From the NCBI RefSeq assembly GCF_907165205.1, contig NC_058193.1, positions 38,209,021 to 38,273,020 of the forward strand: DNA of 64,000 bases. Reading direction: 5' to 3'. This stretch comes from Coccinella septempunctata. Taxonomy: Eukaryota > Arthropoda > Insecta > Coleoptera > Coccinellidae. The translations under genes were made by a program, and so were the position numbers. Numbering within the stretch: the first letter of the stretch is position 1; every line of letters begins with the position of its first letter. The notes below the pieces were generated by a model. It worked only from the letters and a program-made list of their open reading frames with translations, had not been told where the DNA came from and did not search any database. Shown one piece after another: positions 13,001-25,071 of this stretch.

Positions 13001-16000
13001 AAGGTTGTCCAATAATTCCTTTAGACCACAATTCGCACCAAAAAGGAGTTAAACTTCCATATCACCTATCGATCTGTCAATGTGTCATGATGGAGGCTAA
13101 ACTGTCGCGAAATTCAAGTCTAGCGCTCTCATTAAAACGCCTTTATTTATGTCCTCGTAGTTTCTTCAATCGTTTCAATATACTCTCTCGTGTTCAATGC
13201 ACTCTCCGAATTAATATATAATAAGCAATTCATTCCGAATCTATTAGGTTCGGGTGTTCATTGCCAAAATGAAACACAAAGCAGCTGTTGGAAGACGCTG
13301 TGATAAAAGTGAAAGTATTTCAATTTTGTCGGTGAATGGGTAACATTGAAAAATTTGAATGGATAGGACGTGAAAAAATGATTCTGATGTAGCCAGATAG
13401 AGACGGAAAACATTGAGGTAGAACTCGTTTCGTATATTTAGATCTCGATGAAAGCAAGGATTTCCTTGGCGTTTATGATGTGTGTACTACCAAATACGCG
13501 TCGCCCAATTTGTTCAAACTTGGTGGAATGTACGGAAGGATCTTGTATCTCGACCAAATTGGATTTATTTCCTTGTTGAAATGTGAACAAATGGTGTGTC
13601 TTGAATAAATACTATTCCTTTCACAGGAATGTTTGAATAAAAAAATTGTAAACCGAACAACCCAATTAGATAGTCTTGACTCATCAGCTGAAACACTTGT
13701 GGACTCCACTCGATCAAGAATTTCATTAGGAATAATGCAAATGAAGCTGGGAAAAACGCATAATGATTTTATCTTGACAGTTGTGGAAAAAATCACTACC
13801 TAGCTTGTAGCTAACACATTGTCCACACCTAATGAGTTCAAGTTTAGGAATATATTGACGTTATATGATGCAGCTAGAAAAATTGATAATAATCGATTGA
13901 TTGATTCATTATGGCACTTTATTTCTTCTGGAATAGCCTTCAAAGGTGTGCCCAGTCTGAAATGCAAATTCAACAATCTCCTTGAAAATTTTCATAGAAT
14001 AGAAAGAGAGAGGCATAACTAAACAAGGTGATTTGTGAGTCAGAAAAATACTTCATATTTCTGTTCAAAAAATTTGGGTCAAGATTTTACCAGTTATTTT
14101 TTTCTCCAAGAGATTTTTGTTGAAATTGAATAAATGGAAAGTATGATTGAATATTATAATTATTATATTCAATAAACTGAAGAAGCTATTCTGATATGAA
14201 TTATATCGACTTGATGAATTCTCAAGTGAAATTCGCAATTTTTGAAAATTGCCATTTCCAAGATGAAAATTCAAACGAAAGGGGATAGGCTTTCGAAATT
14301 GCTCGCAATAGATTCAGCGTATTAGAAAATTCCATTCCATTCCAAATTTCCAAATATCTGGCCCAGTTTGGGAGAAAATAATTATTTTTGTTTTTCCACT
14401 TTTCATTTTCGAGTTGACTTCGAAGAGAAGAGCTCTCTGGAGTGCAATTCTCTATTAAATCATCAACTGTTTGGTGTTTTAGAATCTTCAAAACAAATTC
14501 CACGTACTCCATAGCCTAAGACAGTAATAGAACATCCTGATTTTCAGACAGAGTAGCAAATATGTCATTTTAGGGGGGTCTAACCCCTTGCTCATTTTTG
14601 ACCCAAAAAATCGAGATTTTCGAAATCGATTTTCCGTGCTTGGGTGGAAGCCGTGGCAATGCTGATTACAAAACCGGAAATCCCAATTGGATCAGACGAA
14701 TATAACAGGAGATATCGCAGATTGAAAATTGCCATTTTTGAAAAATGCCATTTCCGAGATGAAAATCCGAACGAAGAGAGATAGGCTTTCGAAATTGCTC
14801 GCAATAGATTCAGCGTGTTCGAAAACATATATTTTCATACCAAACTTTCAAATATCTGGCCCAGTTTAGGAGAAAATATTTTTTTTGTTTTTCCACTTTT
14901 CATCTTCGAGTTGACTTCGAAGAAAGTCATCCTATTGAAAATCATTAAATGCATGCAAGTTATTGAGGTTCTAAATGGATCATATTTCAAATTGAGACCT
15001 ATCCGTGTCAACTAATACGGATGAACGTCATTACCGATACGTAGTTATCGAGCAATTCGCTTTTAATTTGAAGAAATGACAATTCAGGATGGCGTTAAGC
15101 GATGTACCCTACTTTCTTCCACCTTCATAATCACTTCCAATTACATAGAAGCGTTGATTTTGCAGAGTGTTAGGAAGGCAATTTAACATGGTCAATTTTC
15201 CGGTCGAATCAAGTCATTTGAAATAACGATCTCTTAACGTGGTTCCGCGCTGATTCTCGATTAGGTATCTGATTTTTTCATTCGCCTCGGAAATGGTACA
15301 ATTTCAGTGCTGTATCCAGAAAAATCACAACGAAGGCATGATGACCTGATTCATCAACAAAACCACTTATACCTTGCAATCCAGCAGAGGCGTTCTAAAC
15401 AGTGAATTTCGAAATACCAACTGAACACATCGGCGTCTATAAGTAGTTTTAATGTGTTTCAGAACTTTCTATATTATGATCAATTTTCGATATTGAATGA
15501 ATTGTGAAATACCCTATATATCTAATAACAGATACATTGGAAGCTCTTTGTAAATGTGGTAAAGCGTTGAATATATTTGAATACATATCTTGGAGACACG
15601 TTCAAGTGGAGGAAATTGGGCATACCAAAAAACTTCGAAATTTTGGTTGTATCCTTCTTCAGGATATAATATTTTTCATCGTGCAACGCAATCTTCAATT
15701 AGACGTTACGTCATTCGCATAATCCAGCAACAATTGTAAATATGTTTTGGTCGTGAATAAAACATTTTGAATTATTTTTCATCCTCTAATAAATCACATG
15801 ATCGTTTCATATAAAATTAAAGCTTACGTAGTAACTAACTGAGCATGAAAAACTATCAGACATTCGTTACAAAAAATCATCAGATCTTTGGGAGAATCAG
15901 CGTTTCTTCCTAGTGTACCAATTTTAACCGTTATTATCACTTCCTTCAAGATATTCTATCGATGTCCGATGGAAATAGAATAATGTATAAAATAAAACAA

Positions 16001-19000
16001 GCTTTAACTGTTATTGTTTGCGTGCAGTTAATGGTTGACTGATTTCGAAGGTACAGAAAGATTGAATGGATGTCTGTTCAAGATAGTGTTCGAACAGCAT
16101 CACCTGTAGATCAGCAATGGGATATTCCAATCTTCAACATAACTTTATGATTCATGTTAAAGTAACGTCGATTTTCTTCAACCGGAGAGGGTTTTTGATT
16201 CTCTTGAAATTTGGACAAGACCTCCAAATATAATATTCAAGATTCAGATGCAATTGACAGCAGTACCAATGTCATTTCAATGTCGCCGAATTGCATGCGA
16301 GTATTTGCAGTGTCGTGGACTTGATTGACTAAATGGTCGAAAAAAATACTAATAACTCGTTACGTCATCACATTCATCGAATAGATTGATGAACAACAAC
16401 TCACGTAATCGCTCAAAACTACTGGTAATTATTTGCAATGATCACATGACTCATTCGACCGTTCACTCCAAAACAACATCCCATTTAAAGGAAGGCAACA
16501 AATATACCATTGCTGAATGTTGAAAGTTCAACAGATCAGGACCTATGGTTTGGGTGTTCATGGGCCTTCAAGCCCACGCTCTTTCTGAATAAGAAAGTCC
16601 TCTTCTCAAGCTTAAAAACGGATAATTTGTTTGAAGACTTGCTCTTTTAGAATTCTTCACATTAAGCCCTACAATAATTTTACTGGGAGTTGCAAAAGGG
16701 ATTGAAATATAGGCAGAAAAAAGTTCCTATTGAACGCACTTTTTCATAATCTGTGAGGCATTTGTTGCATATCTGGAATAACTTAACGCCTCTAACTCTA
16801 ACATTAGCATCGGTAATGCTTTCATAAATTCCATAGAGGCTTGAAAAGACGGTTCAACGAATAATATCCGCACAAGATGCGGATAGAGACATCCATATTC
16901 ATACAGCATAAATTATTCATGTAATGGTTGCCTGAGAGATTTCTCGTTCTATTCATTCCTGCAATTATTATATTATTGTCTCTTCTACTCAAATCCCGCC
17001 CATCAACACAGAGCTGCAGAATACTCATGCTTCGTCTGATATAACTATGAATGTTGCCCGAAAGGCTGAACCGATTTTCAGTCCTTGATATCGGTTGATC
17101 GGATGCTAAATCATGGTTACAAAAATTGAGAACCTTGATTTATGGAAAATATTCTATGAAAAATGATATATACTTTGGGAAATAGTAAAAAGTCTTTTAC
17201 CCTTTCGGAATGTACATGTCTAAACTGAAAATTTCAAGGTCTTTGATAGTGCGTTTCCAACAAATAATCAGAAAAAGCATGGTTGATTTTGAGCTTTGAA
17301 TTTATTCAACTTTTTTTTTCAGCTAAAAAACAGAATGGCTCAGCATTCCGGACAAGTAGCCTAGGTAGTGGTGGTGGTAGGACACCTCCTTTAGAAAGAA
17401 AAAGTAAATTTTCGATATCGAAACTACTGAGGCCGTGGAAATGGAAGCGAAAAAAGAAGTCAGAGAAGTTGGAAGCAGTATCTAGAAGTAAGTTATTTTC
17501 GGTAGTTTTCTTGTGAATTCAAAAACATCAAAGGTTCATTCTGAAAGAAGTTTCAGTGATTCTTTTAGGATCACTCAAGAATTGAAAATGATGTGAAAAT
17601 TTCATGCCCTGATTTATAAAATAAACACTACAGCTACAAAATCTTCTTTTACCACCGCACATCTATCCCCCTCGAAAACCCTGTTGAAAATTTGAAATTT
17701 CTACTGAGTATACCTTAATTTTTGTGTCTGCAGAACGATTTTTCTTAATCATCTTAATCTAAGAAACATGCCTACCAAAAATTGTTGGAATATTCCAAAC
17801 TTTTCCTAGTTGTTCTTATTTCAATATCACTCGGTATATGTCAACGCAGCTTCTACAGATTAGAACCAACAAAAACTCTAGGTGCCAACCTAGAAATCCA
17901 ACTTCCTCTTCAGTTTCTGTTGTTACTGTGAAAAATGCAAGTCTAATTTTTTTTCCAGCCTTAGAAAGAAAAATATCTGTCCGAGCTAATAGGGATGAAT
18001 TGGTGCAGAAAGGAATTCTTCTACCCGAAAGCCCTCTGAGCCCCATAAAATCCGAGCCAGGTGAGTTTTCCACGATTCAGTAAAAAGGAAATGTCCTAAA
18101 TGCGGACTGGATAGCTCAGCCTCAAGTTTAGTGGAAATGATTATTTCAAACACGTGTCACGGGGGAAAACTATATCATTTTATTTTAATTTCAGTGAAAA
18201 TCCTAACTTTTAATTTCAAAGGGATCTTTGTTTCTTTGAGGAGTTCTTCTTATTTATATTTCACAGCTTTACTCATAAGAATATGAAGTGGTCTTGTAAT
18301 AATATTGATAGTGATTGAGGAACGAAAAGTTTTAAACCCTTAAATGAATTATTTATCCATTATCTAACATTACAACAGGAAAAATCTCCCTAATCTTGAT
18401 CGCACCTTCGTTTTCGACGATCTAACCCTCAAGGTTAAAGTTTAAGAATGAAAAAAACGTTCCGAAACCAATAATTGAAGGAAAAAGTTTTAACTGGTAC
18501 AATTCTTTAACGACCGTGTAATTCAGATTTGAAAATGGCGGTTTATCTTTTGTCTCGTCGTGTACATGAATAAAACAAGTACTGGTCCGTGTTTATTATC
18601 GTTTCTTGACGAAGGTAAAATTGCGTAATTGTTTATATTCGTCCGCTAATAACCACAGTCTGAAAACGAACGTGAATTGTTGTTTGTAGCGTGAGAAAAT
18701 ACGATTTTGAGTGGAGTGAAACGTGCCACCTCACGGTTGTTTATTTTCGGTCGGTTATTGGCGGATGCTCAGAATTCTCCAAAGATTAATGATCAATCTT
18801 TTTGCGAGAAAACTGGATATCAAATTTTATCACAGGCAGATATATTGTTCTCTCTGCACACTTATGTTTAATACTTTGAAAAATATAAACACAATTTAAT
18901 TTTTTTCTTTTTAGAAGAAAATGTCTCATCCACCTGCTATACGACGCAGAGCTCCCAAACCCCACCCCTTCATTCGGCCCCAGTGACCAGTAGCAATTTA

Positions 19001-22000
19001 CCAGTACCTCAGGGACCACCACCCGCCTATTCGATGTCACCCTTGGCCATGCACCATCACATGCAGATGAACCACCAGCTGCTGCAACAGCAACTGATCA
19101 TGAACCCACAGTTCGCGCAGGCGAACGCCGCCAACAACAACGGCAACGGTAAGTCCAAAACAAGAAATTTTGAGTGTCGGAGCAATGAAGATTGTCTCCT
19201 ACAGCTTAATCCAATAATGAATCGACCCACGTGACTCCAGAAATGGCGGAATTATCGATAGTAACCAATCCCGAAACCAGTCGGCTGACTGGTTTCGGGA
19301 TTATTAACTCGTCATCAGAGCGCGTTACAGCGACAATTCACTAACCCAGAAACTAATCTACAGATTGCGCCTAAATTTTGGAGTAACCTTCAAAGCGTTA
19401 TTTTACAGCCAAGTACTCGTTTTCAACTCAACTGGATATGTATTTTGGGAAATATTGGGAAAATAGTTTTTCCTGAGAGTAAAGCAATCTTGATCGAGTT
19501 AAGTACCTGGAAGGGCGATCGCTCTCTTCGCGAATTTAACGAGCGCACAAAAGCTCTGAATTTACGTCGATGCTTTTCCCATTTCTCATTCTACATGTCA
19601 TTATTTGAAGTACTCCATGAATTTAAAAAAATGTCCATCTCAAGGATATGGCAAAGTTGGCTTTGTTTCGACTCCAACAAGGTTGGATCCACACAACGAT
19701 TGTGCCATGACATTTTGATTGGCAACGCTGTAAGAAAGTCTTCGGTGTTCCACCTACACCCTGTTCTATTATGAAATCCCATGGTATTTTCTAAATTGCC
19801 CACTCGTGTACTATATTGCTGCCAAAATTTAATGAGAACCGACCTTAAACCCAAAAAAAGTCAAAAAATATAAACATTTCCGTTCCGTCGTTCGTGAACC
19901 TCGATTGGCAACGTGGAACTACGTTACTATGGTGATAACGACATAAGCCGGACATAGAAGCTTCAGACTTTCACTCTATTGGCTCGCGGTCTTCATGACA
20001 CTTGACGACGTTGCCAATATGATGACAAAAATTTCCCTCATACCCAGAGGATGAGATTTTGGCGAATTTTATGGTGGATTCACACAGCCTTCCTTGATGG
20101 CCATCTGCCAATAGGAAGCATAAACAAAGCATTAGATAACGAGCACTAGGCGAGCTCTAGTAAAATGAATATTTTGTTATATTTCGAAGAATTTATGTAG
20201 AACGATAAGTTTTTTCTTATTGTTGTGTGGAAAGGCCGTCAAATTACTTCCCCAGTTCGTAGTTCACGACCCTAATTGAAATCGTCGAAAGTGCCTTAAC
20301 AATCTTGTCGTATTAGCCATAGAACCAGGTTGTGGCATCTGCAAGAAGCAAGAAGCGAGCCAACGAACCTGCGCCGATGCGCCGAAAACGATTTCGCGTC
20401 TTTTCCGTGCAGTTCCACGGTCGGCAGAGCCCCGAAAGCACCCTTCTCTCCGCTAGGATGAACCCTTAATTTTGGGCGAATCCAGAGCAAATTTCCGATT
20501 ACTGTCTCTAGGCGTCGATAATCGGAAAACCCCGTCGTCGATCGATCGCGTCGCGATGTAGTGTTCGACGCCTTCGCGATGCTGACGGACGATAAAAGGC
20601 GTGTGGGGCGTTGAAGATTAATTCACCAGTACGAATGGGGGCTACAGCCCGATCTTTGCTCATCGAACCAGCTGGGTTCGCATGGCCTTGGCCGTGCAGT
20701 CCTCTAGTCATCAATGATGGGCTATATTATGGGCTGTACATGCTTTAAAGGTACCTTTTTTTCGACTTGGTCGTGACGCCGTCTGATCGATAACTCGGGT
20801 CTCGGCCAGAACCGTTACGTAAACATCATGATTCATACGTTCTATGCAGAAAATCAAGTCCGTATGTAGTTTCACTTCTTGAAGCTCGAGAGAATTCGGA
20901 TATGCCGAGTTACAAGGTCATATGTTTTCAAGATGTCAATACACGCGAAGCTTACATGCCGAAATGATGTGCCTGAGGCAAAGTTGGCTCTTCGTAAGAT
21001 AAAATTGACTGCCTCAAAATTTTCGGAATTTTTTCACAACGGTGGATGAAGCATCTACTCAGTCTCGTTTGGTAAATCTCGTTGAACAATATACGATTTT
21101 ATGTGAAGGTTCAATAATGAGAGACCTCTGCGCCACCATTCAATGTAATATAGTCTGTATATAATTGAGCACCATACTTCAAAAACTCTTGGAGTTGGTC
21201 CTTCCAACTTATCCCTTGTGAAATTAGCAGTTTCTCGGTTTTAGAGAAAATCCCATCATCCATTCTTTGAGGAACAAACAAATTGACAGTTTCAGCCATA
21301 CTATGATGGACGTTCCACGAAAAAATATAATTAGAATTTTGCGTCTCTTTGTTTTTTTCCTTTTCGACTTGTCCATTTCGAACGAACCTTACTGGCGGAA
21401 CTGTATAACGTCGCAATCAACATCGCTTTCTATTGGTTAATATTTCGTATAAGATCGATTGAATTTCACTGAAAGATCGATAATCTCTTGACTTACTATC
21501 GGCAATTTGTTGCAGAACCAAAAAAAGAAAAGACTGATGGATTAACCCAGAATGGTGCCCTATCCCCGAGCTCAGAGATGCCGATGCACGTTCAACAGTC
21601 CTCCTTCGAAGATAAACCAGAGAGGCCTAGCACTCTGGGCCATGGAAAGCTCACCAGAAGGTTACTTTGCTACCATAGCGAACATTGTGAGTATTTAACA
21701 TAGTCTGTTCGTTTTAGCAATGGCGTGACGTCAGGGATCGCTCTTAAAACATTATTGCCATACTGTCAGTACTATTTCTCTCTACTTACCATAAAACCGC
21801 TGATACAAATCGAATAAATAAGCTAGCACAACAAGAATGTGCAATAACAGCAACATAGTGAAGTGTTGACAACGAAAACTTCCGAAAGGTATAGGGTTGC
21901 TAATATATTTTGGAAAACATGTGAATTTTGCTCTCCTACCATCTTTGATTAGCCCCCATTTCAGCCTAGAATCCATATAGAACGCGGCTTGTCAACTCCA

Positions 22001-25000
22001 TGATTCAGGCAACTCGAAACTTCACCGAAGGAAATAAACAGCGCCTTCCAACTTCCGAGTAGTAATCTCCCCCGATACAGGCATTCATCAGGGGCTGTCC
22101 TGAATGCCAACGTAACAATTTGCGGTCGTTATATTTTTGACCCTCGCCTCTATTAGGTCCCGAAACTCGTCGTAAATGGCTTTTGGAATGTTCGTCGTCT
22201 AACCCCAATAGGCTGACCTTAGATTCGACATATAATCAGGGCTATTCGTTCCTTTCATTCCATTCATTTCTCGATTCTCCGAACATAGCCTTCATATTTG
22301 GGGTAGAAATAGGTGTTTAGGACCGATTTAAGATCGTTAAGTCCAATGAGGTTATGTTACTATGCAAATAACATAGATTTTGTGTTCCAAAGTTGGAAAA
22401 ACTTGCATAAATTCGACCTTGGTTCACTGAGGATCCCAAGCCCGGCGTATATGTGACTATTTTTTTATGGACGTTTTCTTGTGTTTTCAGTCAATGATAG
22501 AGAGCAGCAAACGTGTACCCCTCCCATGCAGCAGGATGTCCACGGTGAGCATCTGCCGCCGCCTCCTTCATCGGCGGGCTTCATCCTGCCCGAGCTGCCT
22601 GAACCTCCCATTCCGCTATCGGAGATTGGACCCATACCGCCCCCACCTATGTTCAGTTCTCCGAGTCCGATGCCCCGAAGACAAGTAACAACCCCGCCAA
22701 TAATCAACCAACATATCGACTACGATTATGAAGGTAAAACCACCTGAAATATTTACTGAATAGTCCCCTTTTTATACTCATTACCGACAACAGATGCGGA
22801 AGACGACGAGGACGACATCAACAACGCCGTTTTCGACGAAGATGACGACTCCGAGGAGCATGTCTCCTATATGTTCCGTATGCCGAGGCCAGATCCCGCA
22901 ATTGATACGAATCGGATTGATGAGATACCGGCGAAAGAGCCCCGCTTCAACGCGGTACCCCTCAAATCCGCCCTCAAGAAGAAACCGAGCAACAGCGGCT
23001 CCACCGGTACACCCCTAAGCACGCCAACGCAGGAGAATAGATCTGTTTTGAAGCACGGCATGGGCGATTCAAGCTCTGGGTAAGTCGCACCTCACGTTCA
23101 TCTTCGATTAACCTTCGTCGATTATTGCTAGTGAAACTTTTTTCATCACATTGGTGTTTTTGAAGAAAACTTACTGAACTTTATCCTGACCTATTTGTTC
23201 AAACGTATTTTTATTGTCAGTTTTAGAGGGTCGCAACAGAGGGCTCGGATTCGATTCTGGTAATTATTATAACATTCTTTTCAGAAGTTCAATGACATTT
23301 GTAGATATTTTAGTTATAGATCAGACCATATTCAATGCCGCTACATCATACACCTTTGAAGGGTTTTGAGTTTGACTCACCGAAATCGCCATTTTGTGCT
23401 TTCACATAAATGCAGATTGTGAATATCACCATTCATTTTCATTTGAAAATATTCGACGTCACCGAGTCGATCAGTTCACCTGCTTCTTGTACTCTCATCC
23501 CATGTGTTGACTGTTGCAAATTGTGACTATTTTTCATTTGCATGGTTCAATATCGATAGTCTTTCTTACGTATTTCCGATTGATGGAAAAGTGAAATATT
23601 CTGTCTTCCATCGTAATAAAGTGGACTGAATCAATAAATTGTCGGTAGTTTTTGCTACATCATCGAAAGTCCCTAACTCGTCTCGTAAAAGATATATTCA
23701 CTGATCAAGTGATAAAAGGCTTACTGCTTACTGCTAAAGAGAAGAATGGTAAATTACAAGATTCATTAGGGGTGAAATATTGATGCACCCTGGTCCAGAT
23801 TTCGAATAAACGACAAAAGACATACACATCATCTTCTGATCTGCTTTGATTCTCTTTCAATTCCTACATTCCACATCATTTTGTAGAATGGAAGAATAAT
23901 TATACAGTATAAAAAGTTCGCATGAGTTATTATTAATGTAAATAAAACCTTCATGGGGATTTCCTAGGTGATATAATTACACATACTTCAAGGTTATGTT
24001 GTATATAATGATAAAATTATGAATTCGCCTAAGATGGTACTTGGTCTTGATATTTCTTTTTTTTTTTTCATATGAACTTCACTGAATGTGTCTTTGTGTT
24101 CGTGATTCGTCGTTTTCATCATTTCAATCGACTCTTACACGTTATCCATATATTACAGTACGAAGCCTGTGAAGTTCTCGATCGGTTTATCGTGCACCTT
24201 GGAGAACAAAGAGAACACCATCATTATCACTGAAGACAACAGCGACAGCGATTCCAATGATGGCCCCATCAATTATAGGGATGACAGCGAACTCTCATCT
24301 GCCGATAGACTGGCTTTGAAAATTGCCAGAAAGGAGAGCCTCTCCTTGAAGTTGTCCCTGAGGCCGGACAGGCAAGAACTCATAAACAGGAACATTCTAC
24401 AAGTACAAAGCGAGAATGAGAGGCTGGAAGCGAAGGAGGCAATTGGAGCCAGACTGATTAGGAGATTGAGTATGAGACCAACGGCTGAAGAACTCGTGGA
24501 CAGAAATATTCTTAAAAGTGAGCTTTATTTTTTTTTTGGGCAGTTCAGAATTTACTTATTTCATCTTTCAGCTCAAACACCGGCGGATTTGAAGAAGGAG
24601 AAGGAAGAAAAGAAGAGATTCCTCTTGCGTAAACTGAGCTTCAGACCTACAGTGGAGGAATTGAAGGAGAAGAAGATCATTCGCTTCAACGATTACATTG
24701 AAGTGACGCAAGCGCATGATTACGATAGAAGGGCCGATAAACCTTGGACTAGATTGACACAGAAGGATAAAGCGGCTATAAGAAAAGAATTGAACGAATT
24801 CAAGAGCGCCGAGATGGCTGTCCATGAAGAAAGTAGACATTTGACAAGGTAAGTCGATTGTCATTATGTCACTAGGCCACGCCTCTTGGCGATTCAAGGT
24901 CATCTCCAAGCCACCTGGTGGCTAAAGGGTAGGTTAAGCAATTGTTTTGCTTCGAAGCTGTAGTTTTTTTATTTTACCGGAATTTCGGTTACTTTTATGG

Positions 25001-25071
25001 AAGCATCTTGTTCCTCTGGCGAGAATTTAGTATTTCATGCAGATTTCCCTTGCAGGTTCCATAGGCCTTGA
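4059..25071 (+). CDS. Phactr: Phosphatase and actin regulator (Phactr), isoform A
   Basis: Binds G-actin through RPEL motifs and protein phosphatase 1 through its C-terminus, regulating cytoskeletal phosphorylation. Exons: 4059..4218, 5398..5430, 17323..17487, 17959..18060, 18915..19148, 21516..21686, 22491..22733, 22794..23079, 24159..24517, 24572..24848, 25056..25071. All junctions keep frame and give 681 residues. A basic segment (PWKWKRKKKSEK, about 98-110) is followed by RPEL1 (LERKISVRANRDELVQKGIL, about 121-140). A Pro/Gln/His-rich disordered middle and an acidic stretch (about 371-390) come next. RPEL2-4 lie at about 523-545, 562-583 and 602-621. The PP1-binding tail, about 623-681, contains YDRRADKPWTRLT and ends in FHRP, as recalled for vertebrate PHACTRs. 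All junctions up to exon 8 are phase 1, so internal exons can be skipped without frame loss. The ATG at 4059 is the first plausible in-frame start. Confidence 0.93.
4340..5100. repeat. Decayed tandem array in Phactr intron 1
   Basis: The motif ATTACCGC(T/G)(A) recurs near 4348, 4450, 4601 and 4782. At the last two sites it is followed within about 30 nt by ATTACAGCGAAAAT. The spacer between the first and second motifs resembles that between the second and third (TCC-aa-c-CTC-ATCCAAAC-type stretches followed by ATGAA). This looks like an old, diverged tandem repeat with units of roughly 100-180 bp. A further ATTACAGCG occurs near 5090. Confidence 0.45.
5398..5430 (+). CDS. Phactr: 33-nt Phactr microexon
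   Basis: A TTTTTTGCAG acceptor and a G|GTAAGT donor bound exactly 33 nt, phase 1 to phase 1, encoding NPSNECRDND plus split codons. It adds 11 residues between the first exon of isoform A and the exon at 17323. Because its length is divisible by three it can be included or skipped freely. Symmetric phase and strong splice sites are the support; expression cannot be seen. Confidence 0.7.
5431..7844 (+). other. Phactr intron sequence
   Basis: AT-rich intron of isoform A. I see no exon, RNA gene or recognisable transposon protein in it. Confidence 0.5.
7845..8545. repeat. Foldback (long palindrome) element, copy 1
   Basis: Two arms of about 340 bp are reverse complements with scattered mismatches. 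For instance ATTTTTTCCGCGAAGGTCC near 8021-8040 is mirrored by GGACCTTCGCGGAAAAAAT near 8359-8377. The centre near 8206 is a perfect palindrome around CCATACATATGTATGG. The outer ends, AAATTTCGAAAAAATTGGTC and its complement, are near 7872 and 8500. No protein is encoded. It lies just upstream of the internal Phactr first exon. The second copy is at 58955-59815. Confidence 0.85.
8580..8961 (+). promoter_or_regulatory. Internal Phactr promoter and 5' leader, isoform B
   Basis: GC-rich, CpG-containing segment (CAACCCCCAGCGTTGCGCCC; GACGAGCCGGCAACGCCGCA) embedded in an AT-rich intron and running into the alternative first coding exon. In-frame stop TGA at 8857 closes the frame upstream, so translation starts inside the exon. 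A short out-of-frame upstream ATG occurs near 8920. Promoter function is inferred from composition and position. Confidence 0.5.
8962..9172 (+). CDS. Phactr: Alternative first coding exon of Phactr, isoform B
   Basis: ATG-ATG-ACC at 8962 opens a 70-codon frame ending at ATA G|GTGAGC (donor at 9173), phase 1, which matches the acceptor of the 17323 exon. It encodes the stretch VAIVAPQRSNSLDYLNFQEK followed by RELIASSLSISDFLN, which resembles the N-terminus I recall for a long insect Phactr isoform. Joined to the exons from 17323 onward it gives 687 residues and omits the 5398 microexon. The two N-termini differ completely in sequence, so the isoforms probably differ in localisation or partners while sharing the RPEL and PP1 parts. 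Confidence 0.8.
9173..11404 (+). other. Phactr intron sequence
   Basis: Mostly AT-rich. Short open frames near 9400-9650 and 10550-10860 overlap on both strands and show no family signature. A slightly CpG-richer patch near 10800-11090 has no supportable exon. Confidence 0.45.
11405..11938. mobile_element. CAGGGTGGGC-ended foldback element with a 9-bp flanking direct repeat
   Basis: Inverted arms begin ACAGGGTGGGCAAAATT at 11421 and end with its complement at 11929. The first 75 nt or so of each arm pair well, including CTCGAGAACTATAA and GAAAACGGATGACACATT with their reverse complements; inner parts also pair. ACACTACTT occurs at 11405-11413 and again at 11930-11938, a possible target-site duplication. 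On the left, seven bases lie between it and the inverted arm. No open reading frame of note. Best read as a non-autonomous DNA element. Confidence 0.65.
11939..14218 (+). other. Phactr intron sequence
   Basis: A 93-codon open frame at 12434-12715 and others at 13473-13796 (minus) and 13819-14022 have no recognised motif, splice context or start context. I do not call them genes. Confidence 0.4.
14219..14930. repeat. Direct repeat pair, offset about 496 bp
   Basis: The segment near 14240-14425 reappears near 14735-14925. Shared stretches include GATAGGCTTTCGAAATTGCT, CGCAATAGATTCAGCGT, CAAATATCTGGCCCAGTTT and GAGTTGACTTCGAAGA. On the minus strand both copies keep an open peptide with FSNTLNLLRAISKAY, so the pair looks like two pieces of a dispersed repeat or a satellite with a monomer near 0.5 kb. 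Confidence 0.7.
14931..17322 (+). other. Phactr intron sequence
   Basis: AT-rich, with no exon or repeat I can support, up to the T-rich acceptor (CTTTTTTTTTCAG) of the 17323 exon. Confidence 0.45.
19267..19302. repeat. Perfect 16-bp stem, 4-nt loop hairpin in a Phactr intron
   Basis: AATCCCGAAACCAGTC (19267-19282), loop GGCT, then the exact reverse complement GACTGGTTTCGGGATT (19287-19302). It lies 118 nt after the exon ending at 19148. GC content of the stem is higher than the surrounding intron. Function unknown. Confidence 0.85.
20290..20715. promoter_or_regulatory. CpG-rich island inside a Phactr intron
   Basis: A sharp compositional island with many CpGs (GCGCCGATGCGCCGAAAACG; CGTCGTCGATCGATCGCGTC) in otherwise AT-rich intron 19149-21515. 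Open frames on the minus strand have no recognised motif. Could be an enhancer, an alternative promoter or a non-coding exon; sequence alone does not decide. Confidence 0.3.
23080..24158 (+). other. Phactr intron sequence
   Basis: Intron between the acidic/linker exon and the RPEL2-3 exon. AT-rich, with no other feature seen. Confidence 0.6.
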
